From Moniliophthora roreri (taxonomy: Eukaryota > Basidiomycota > Agaricomycetes > Agaricales > Marasmiaceae), in the NCBI GenBank assembly GCA_001466705.2, contig LATX02000250.1, forward strand, positions 124,001 to 188,000: a DNA stretch of 64,000 nt. The letters are read 5' to 3'. The notes beneath the pieces were generated by a model, which saw only the letters and a program-made list of their open reading frames with translations, made no database searches and had not been told where the DNA came from. Shown here piece after piece: positions 59,336-64,000 of the stretch. A program made the position numbers and the translations under genes. Each line of letters opens with the position of its first letter. Positions within the stretch are counted from its first letter, which is position 1.

Positions 59336-61473
59336 TCACCTCTCTTTCACCTTCTCACCTCTGTCCTTTCGCTTGGGCATGTCTTTGTACCACTCGGGTA
59401 CCTCGTGAGCTTTCGGAACTGCCTTTTTCCGCAGTTCCTTAATCTCTCGTTCCTCTTCCTGCTCTCGCTCTCGCCTTCTCTGCTCCAGTGCAATCTCCGT
59501 CTCCATCTCCTTCTCTCTCATGCGGGCGTCAAACTTTTCTCGCTCCCTCGCTCGTGCCTCCGTAAACATTCCGACATTCATCGGTACGACAGGTATGATA
59601 TGCTCTTTCCGACTGGCCGTAGCAGCATCAAGTGCAGCGTGGGAGGCTTTAAAATCAGGAATCTCCCGATGAGCATGAAGAAGCTTCTTCGATTTCGGCT
59701 GCACGGAAGTGGAAGTGGAAGCATTCTGGTTCTGCGAAAGCGTATCCGGGTTTTCAGTAGTTTCGATCTTGCGTCCAGCAATACGTGACTCGGAGTGGAA
59801 TGTGGATTCGAACGGCTTGGTCAAGGAACGCCCTTTATTCGACGATGTCAAACTCTGGAATCAAGCAAACAGATATGAAGTATCAGGAGACTCGTCTCGT
59901 GTCACAAGTAATTGAGTTGAGTAATAAGCATACCTTTGTCTGGAACGTGCTCATACCGGAACCTAAGGTTAGACCCGCCTTTGCGCGCAAAGTCTTTGTC
60001 ACAAGACGTGAAGATGTCGAACTCGAGGAAGCAATAGAGGAGGCGCCAATAGATGAAGTTTGGCTTGAATGAACATTGTCACGAGAAACAACTCGTTTCT
60101 TCTCGACTTTAGCCTTTGCACGTTCGGCCACTGAGCCAGAGCTAATCCAAACTTCTCGTCGTCGTTTAGCTGACGTACGAGTGACCGGTGCAATGGCTCG
60201 AGTAGTATGAGCTTGAGAGTGGGTTGTCTTCCCTTTCTTTCGAGGTTGACAGTCTGAAGTGGCCGAACTCGGCCTCTTGTATGACGGCCGCAAGGCAGAT
60301 AGTGAATCGGAAGGAGGATTCGCCTCGTGAGGTGAAAAACGCTCCTTACGCGGGGATAGTTGAGATAGCGTCAATGAATCGTCAACTGGGTTGGACCCTT
60401 GATTCCCCTTATCATCGGCAGGGGAAATACAAGGCAAAGTCGATGGATCATGGGATGACGATGCCGAAGAAAGACCTGAGTTTTCGCTTGTTGAGGTGAT
60501 GGCACTTTCTCTAGAAAAAAAAGAACAACGCCGTCGTCATCGTAAATCATTCTATTCGGTGCCTGTATACAACAGATAAGAAAGACTTACCTGCAGGACG
60601 CGATCATTTCCTTACTGTACATCACTAACCGCCCGGCCAATCCATCACACGTGCTCGTGTCCACGCTCATGTCTTCCCCTTGTCCATCAACTGCGCTGGC
60701 CAACGTCATTCGCAGCCCATCAACACTCATATCCTTTTGTTCGACACTGCAAGGCACAGGTGCGCTGTGTAACGAACACGGAGGGCCAATTTCCGGTCCA
60801 CAGCCATTATCATTATCAACCTGACACGACGGATCCATGATCAACCCGAATCCAAGAGAAAATTAAAGAAGACAACAAATACCGGCTTTAATCTCCCCTT
60901 CGCAGTAACGGTTCGATGTTCCGAAAGGCGCTGAATGACCATGTGCGACTGTGATGTGGACGTAGGGGGTTCAAACGTCGAAGATGGGTCCACCGTCATC
61001 TCCGAGCCAAGCGCGAATGTTGCAATCCCCTCTTTTAAGCTCGCCAGCCGCTTTGGAGTTGAGTACCCTACATCCAGCATTTTGGCGCTGGATTTTGGAT
61101 TGTCGAAAGTCTTCTCCCGTACTTTCTTCTTCTTCTCGGGACTTGGATCGGTAGCAAGCTTTCTGATATTGGGTTTAGGGGAATGCATGAGAATCGTCGA
61201 TGATGATGTGAGCGGCAGAGGTGATGAATGATGTTTAGAAGGCGATGCAATAGGCTTTGGGGTGACTTGACTGACGGTTAAAGCTTCACGTCGGACCCGA
61301 TGAGGAGCAGGAGTGGCAGTAAGACTAAAATCATCGGCATCCCGTAAAAAGTCTTCATCATCGGCTAGAAGCAGGTTTCCCTCATGCTGAGCGGGTATCT
61401 GAAAGGAGAATGACGAGTCCGAGAGATCAGGCAGATGTCGAAGACTGAGTTCGTCGTTTGAAAGATTGTGCAT
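59336..61473 (-). CDS. TPX2 C-terminal-domain protein (microtubule-associated)
   Basis: About 630 residues in four exons, all introns joining in frame. ATG 61473 (MHNLSNDELSLRHLPDLSDS). Long disordered Ser/Pro-rich and basic regions follow, including SPEKKKKVREKTFDN, RKKGKTTHSQ and KRRREVWISSG. The last exon (stop at 59336) holds EREKFDARMREKEMETEIAL, QEEEREIKELRKKAV and PKAHEVPEWYKDMPKRK. This coiled, charged block with EIKELRKK...VPEWY matches the TPX2 C-terminal domain, which binds microtubules in spindle assembly factors. Upstream of the ATG the frame stays open through two plausible introns (61474 to about 61745: GFIASLLSVAQEGTNISGDL, then RILKSLRKVLGALETTG). An extended N terminus is therefore likely, but I find no ATG for it. 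Confidence 0.82.
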
Positions 61474-62663
61474 CGCGATGTGACCGGTGGTTTCTTAAGA
61501 TGAGTTAAAGATGATATCCAGACAGAGGTTGAGTATTTTTGACGCACCCAGAGCCCCCAAAACCTTCCTCAGGCTTTTCAAAATCCTCGCTTGCAATGAT
61601 ATTTGGCAACCGGTTATGGCTGAATTTCAATCAGTTATTCTCCGGGGTTGAGTAGCCAAGGCATACCTTGTAAGTCTCCAGAAATATTCGTCCCTTCTTG
61701 AGCCACCGAGAGGAGTGAAGCGATAAAGCCCTGCTGGTCGTCGTGGGGGTTGATGAGCAAACGCAAACGCAATCAACAGCGCGTTACGCGAACGTGATGT
61801 CACAAGTACACGTGATCCTGTCTTCAAACTCCGCTCCTATGACTCTGAGTCGCAGCGCTCCAAGACCACAACGACACCGGGTACTGGTTTTCTTCCTGGT
61901 TCTCTGCAAGCCAGCCCAGTCATCGGCTCCAGTTGAGCATATGATTTGGCACTAATTAAAGACTTGACCAAGACTTCGTGCCGAGTTCAACACACTTCAG
62001 GCTTTTCCTGCCCCAAGAAACGTGTTTTGCATGCTACTCTGCCTAGTTCATGCCCTATTCACAGGGTACTCCAGGGCTATCGGGTGATGGAGAAAAGAAC
62101 TGGGAACACGAGAGATGCGCCACTCACCCGTGTAGACCTTGTTTCCTTCACATATCTACAGTAAGATATATCCTGGAATCTGGCTCGCAGCTCGCAAAAG
62201 CTACTCGATCCAATCCGAAAATCTGCACGCTTTGACGAGAATAGGATCTGTGTCACCATATTAGGCGGGTTCATGTACCTCTAGACCACGTCTTACAAGC
62301 TCCTTGGTCTTCTCATGTTTGATTTCTTCTCAGAATTTCCTTCCGCGATGCGATCCCACTTGTACCGAATTTCGATATGCTTGGACGAGGTAGCCACATA
62401 TTATTGCTGACCTCGAGGGTTATTGACGCTGACGCGGGGTCGGATGTTCGCTGCGGCACAACATACATAATGCTGTCATCGTAGCAGCTGCTTATTTGGC
62501 CTCAGTTCCCCTCGCTACTGTCAGGCTCATAACACTTACTCAATTCTTGAACCTTATGTTGATCAGGGAGGACATTTATTGTCATTTAGTCCTAATTCTA
62601 AAGATGTCAAGCTTTGCGGCGTCCTCGTTGCCAGCCTATTTTTACCGGAAGTGCAGAGCTTTG
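61474..62663. other. possible 5' exons of the TPX2-domain gene, then spacer
   Basis: 61474-61745 (minus) has exon-like content spliced in frame to the TPX2-domain gene. From there to 62663 I see no gene. Confidence 0.45.
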
Positions 62664-62755
62664 GGGCCATCAGCATTTCCCCAGGGCACCCGGCCCGCCT
62701 TTTTGCCGATTTCGGGAAAGTTGCGGGCCGGGTAACCTGGATGCCTGCTCGAGCC
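62664..62755. repeat. GC-rich foldback element
   Basis: Perfect 11-bp arms ACCCGGCCCGC at 62688-62698 and GCGGGCCGGGT at 62723-62733, extended by CCAGG/CCTGG and imperfectly beyond, around a 24-bp loop. It shares ATTTCCCCA, TTTTTGCCG and CGGGAAAGT words with the foldback at 36041-36142. Confidence 0.7.
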
Positions 62756-63143
62756 CCCCATTTCTCGCGAGGCGAAGGACGATCATCTTTCGCGCTTATC
62801 ATAAAATTTAACAATCACCCGAGTTCTTCAGCCTACAGCCGCCAGCCATTTCCTTATCTACAGAACACTACAGAATAACCCACAATTTTCCGCATCACTC
62901 TCCCATGTAGACGCCACTGCAAGATGGATAGGATGCACGCAGCACTGACATGCCAGACAACTTTTCTTGTTCTGAGGAAAAGAAATGACGTCGTTGATGA
63001 CATTGGATTTATCTCTGCCGTACATTTGTTCAGATCTGTTGAAATGAGCTACTTTTCCCGAACCCCTGGACCCAGGCAACCAGTGTCAAAGTCGAAGGTG
63101 GAGATCACCGAGGTGGAATTGGTGGTTTTATCCATCCGAGCTT
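62756..63143. other. 3' flank of the NIF3-family gene
   Basis: No gene recognised. Short open frames on both strands look like chance. Confidence 0.45.
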
Positions 63144-64000
63144 TTACACGATTTCAAGAGGGTGTCTATCGGACTTGCTTACAAGCACTTCCACATTCTC
63201 AAAAGTTTGACCTGTATCTTGTCTGCCAAGCTCAGCACGAAGGTTTTTAGCCAACACGGAGAGATAGCCACGCTCAGTATTCGTATGTCCGCCTAAGAAG
63301 AGACTGATGTGAGCAGAAATAGCTTAGCGTGTCAAATAAGATCGACACACATAGAATTACGTGTTTTCCAGCAGCGACGGCGGCAAGCACCTCGTGCTAT
63401 GAAGAAATCAGTATGAGATAACACGGAAGAAATCAAAACGAAGGCCGAGGACACACGTGTGACATTTCTCCCGTAAAATAAACATCGGCGTCCTTCCCCA
63501 CAAGCATGGATCCTCCAGATCCAGCACATATAGCAACACTGTAGACAGGCTTGGATCGCAGCGCCGCATCTGAAGCGTGTCCAATTTGTACTGTGAAGGT
63601 TCACAACGTTCAGTCAGATAGAATTATCGGCAAGACAGAACGCGGGGTCTTGGATTGAAAGACAAGGACACTTACTTTGGGAAATATTCAGATGACGCTT
63701 AATTCGGTTAACCAGCACGTCGAGAGTGACTCCTTCTTTAAGGGTGACAAGTCGTCCCTCAGCGCCTTCACTTTCACCCATAGGAGAGATTTTCTCGCCG
63801 ACGAGTGCTTTGACCGTTCCTCCAGGTTCAGGGCCCATCACACCCTCTGCAAGCCAGTCGTTGACGCCTCCCCATACTGAATCTACCGATGTATGCGGAC
63901 TGAAAACAGACATCCCTTCTGCGGCACATTTCAAGAGTGTCGATTGCAGCGGATTTGCTAGCGTGAGAGCTTGTATTCCCTTGAATATGGGGGGATGATA
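63144..64000 (-). CDS. NIF3-family protein, 5' end beyond the window
   Basis: C-terminal part of a NIF3 (NGG1-interacting factor 3-like) protein, a conserved family with a dinuclear metal centre and uncertain biochemical role. Visible in order: KGIQALTLANPLQSTLLKCA at the window edge, FSPHTSVDSVWGGVNDWLAE with the metal-site HTSVD, then the middle insert and LVNRIKRHLNISQ. After an intron follow GHASDAALRSKPVYSVAIC, AGSGGSMLVGKDADVYFTGE and MSHHEVLAAVAAGKHVILC, the hallmark GEMSHHE metal site. The end is GHTNTERGYLSVLAKNLRAE, then VLVSKSDRHPLEIV and TAA at 63144-63146. Introns are 50-85 nt with GT...AG ends. Motifs are intact as far as visible; roughly the first third of the protein lies beyond 64000. 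Confidence 0.9.

Noticed and set aside
1..64000. tRNA genes, rRNA and CRISPR arrays
   Set aside because: I scanned for GTTCRANYC-type T-loops with matching arms and for regularly spaced short direct repeats. None held up, and CRISPR is not expected in a fungus.
1..64000. Autonomous transposase or reverse transcriptase genes
   Set aside because: No hAT dimerisation motif, DDE context or YxDD-type reverse transcriptase motif was recognisable in any open frame. All mobile elements listed are non-autonomous.

Overview
The window looks like a gene-sparse accessory stretch from a filamentous basidiomycete, most likely an Agaricomycete. Reading for this: genes are interrupted by many introns of about 50-65 nt with GT...AG ends (one GC...AG), exons are short, and the recognisable families are typical of mushroom-forming fungi (F-box/LRR protein, Kre9/KNH-type GPI protein, DUF6533-type membrane protein, PL1 pectate lyase, multi-intron FAD monooxygenases, small secreted proteins). 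I see no bacterial operon layout, no tRNA or rRNA gene and no CRISPR array.

Layout. 2.0-3.1 kb is a dead pectate lyase gene, followed by a GGCTC-rich inverted-repeat element. 4.7-7.1 kb has two minus-strand genes: a type I membrane protein with a poly-Asp tract, and a disordered protein of unknown role. 8.8-9.6 kb encodes a secreted Ser/Thr-rich acidic protein. 9.85-20.04 kb is the centre of the window: a direct tandem duplication in which each unit carries a small secreted protein gene and a PheA/TfdB-type FAD monooxygenase gene. The two units are almost identical, but each was hit by a different short hAT-like transposon. Each insertion has an 8-bp target duplication, and the other unit preserves the empty site. 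Next to it lies a convergent gene of unknown family (20.0-21.0 kb).

25.2-27.0 kb holds older, broken copies of both the unknown gene and the monooxygenase, followed by an intact secreted class II aldolase/adducin-domain gene. 28.4-38.8 kb is almost gene-free, with one decayed DUF6533 gene and a foldback element. An intact F-box/LRR gene sits at 38.8-40.2 kb. 40.2-48.7 kb is again nearly empty. A Kre9/KNH-like GPI protein follows at 48.8-49.6 kb, then another empty stretch to 55.4 kb.

The right end, 55.4-64 kb, is the denser, more conserved part: an enoyl-CoA hydratase, a tiny Cys-containing protein, a TPX2-domain protein, and the 3' part of a NIF3-family gene that runs off the window. All four are on the minus strand.

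How the genes might work together: only the duplicated secreted-protein/monooxygenase pair looks like a functional unit, and that is inferred from co-duplication alone. The rest appears to be unrelated genes scattered in decaying, transposon-touched DNA. The most interesting signal is the pair of reciprocal hAT-like insertions in the young duplication.
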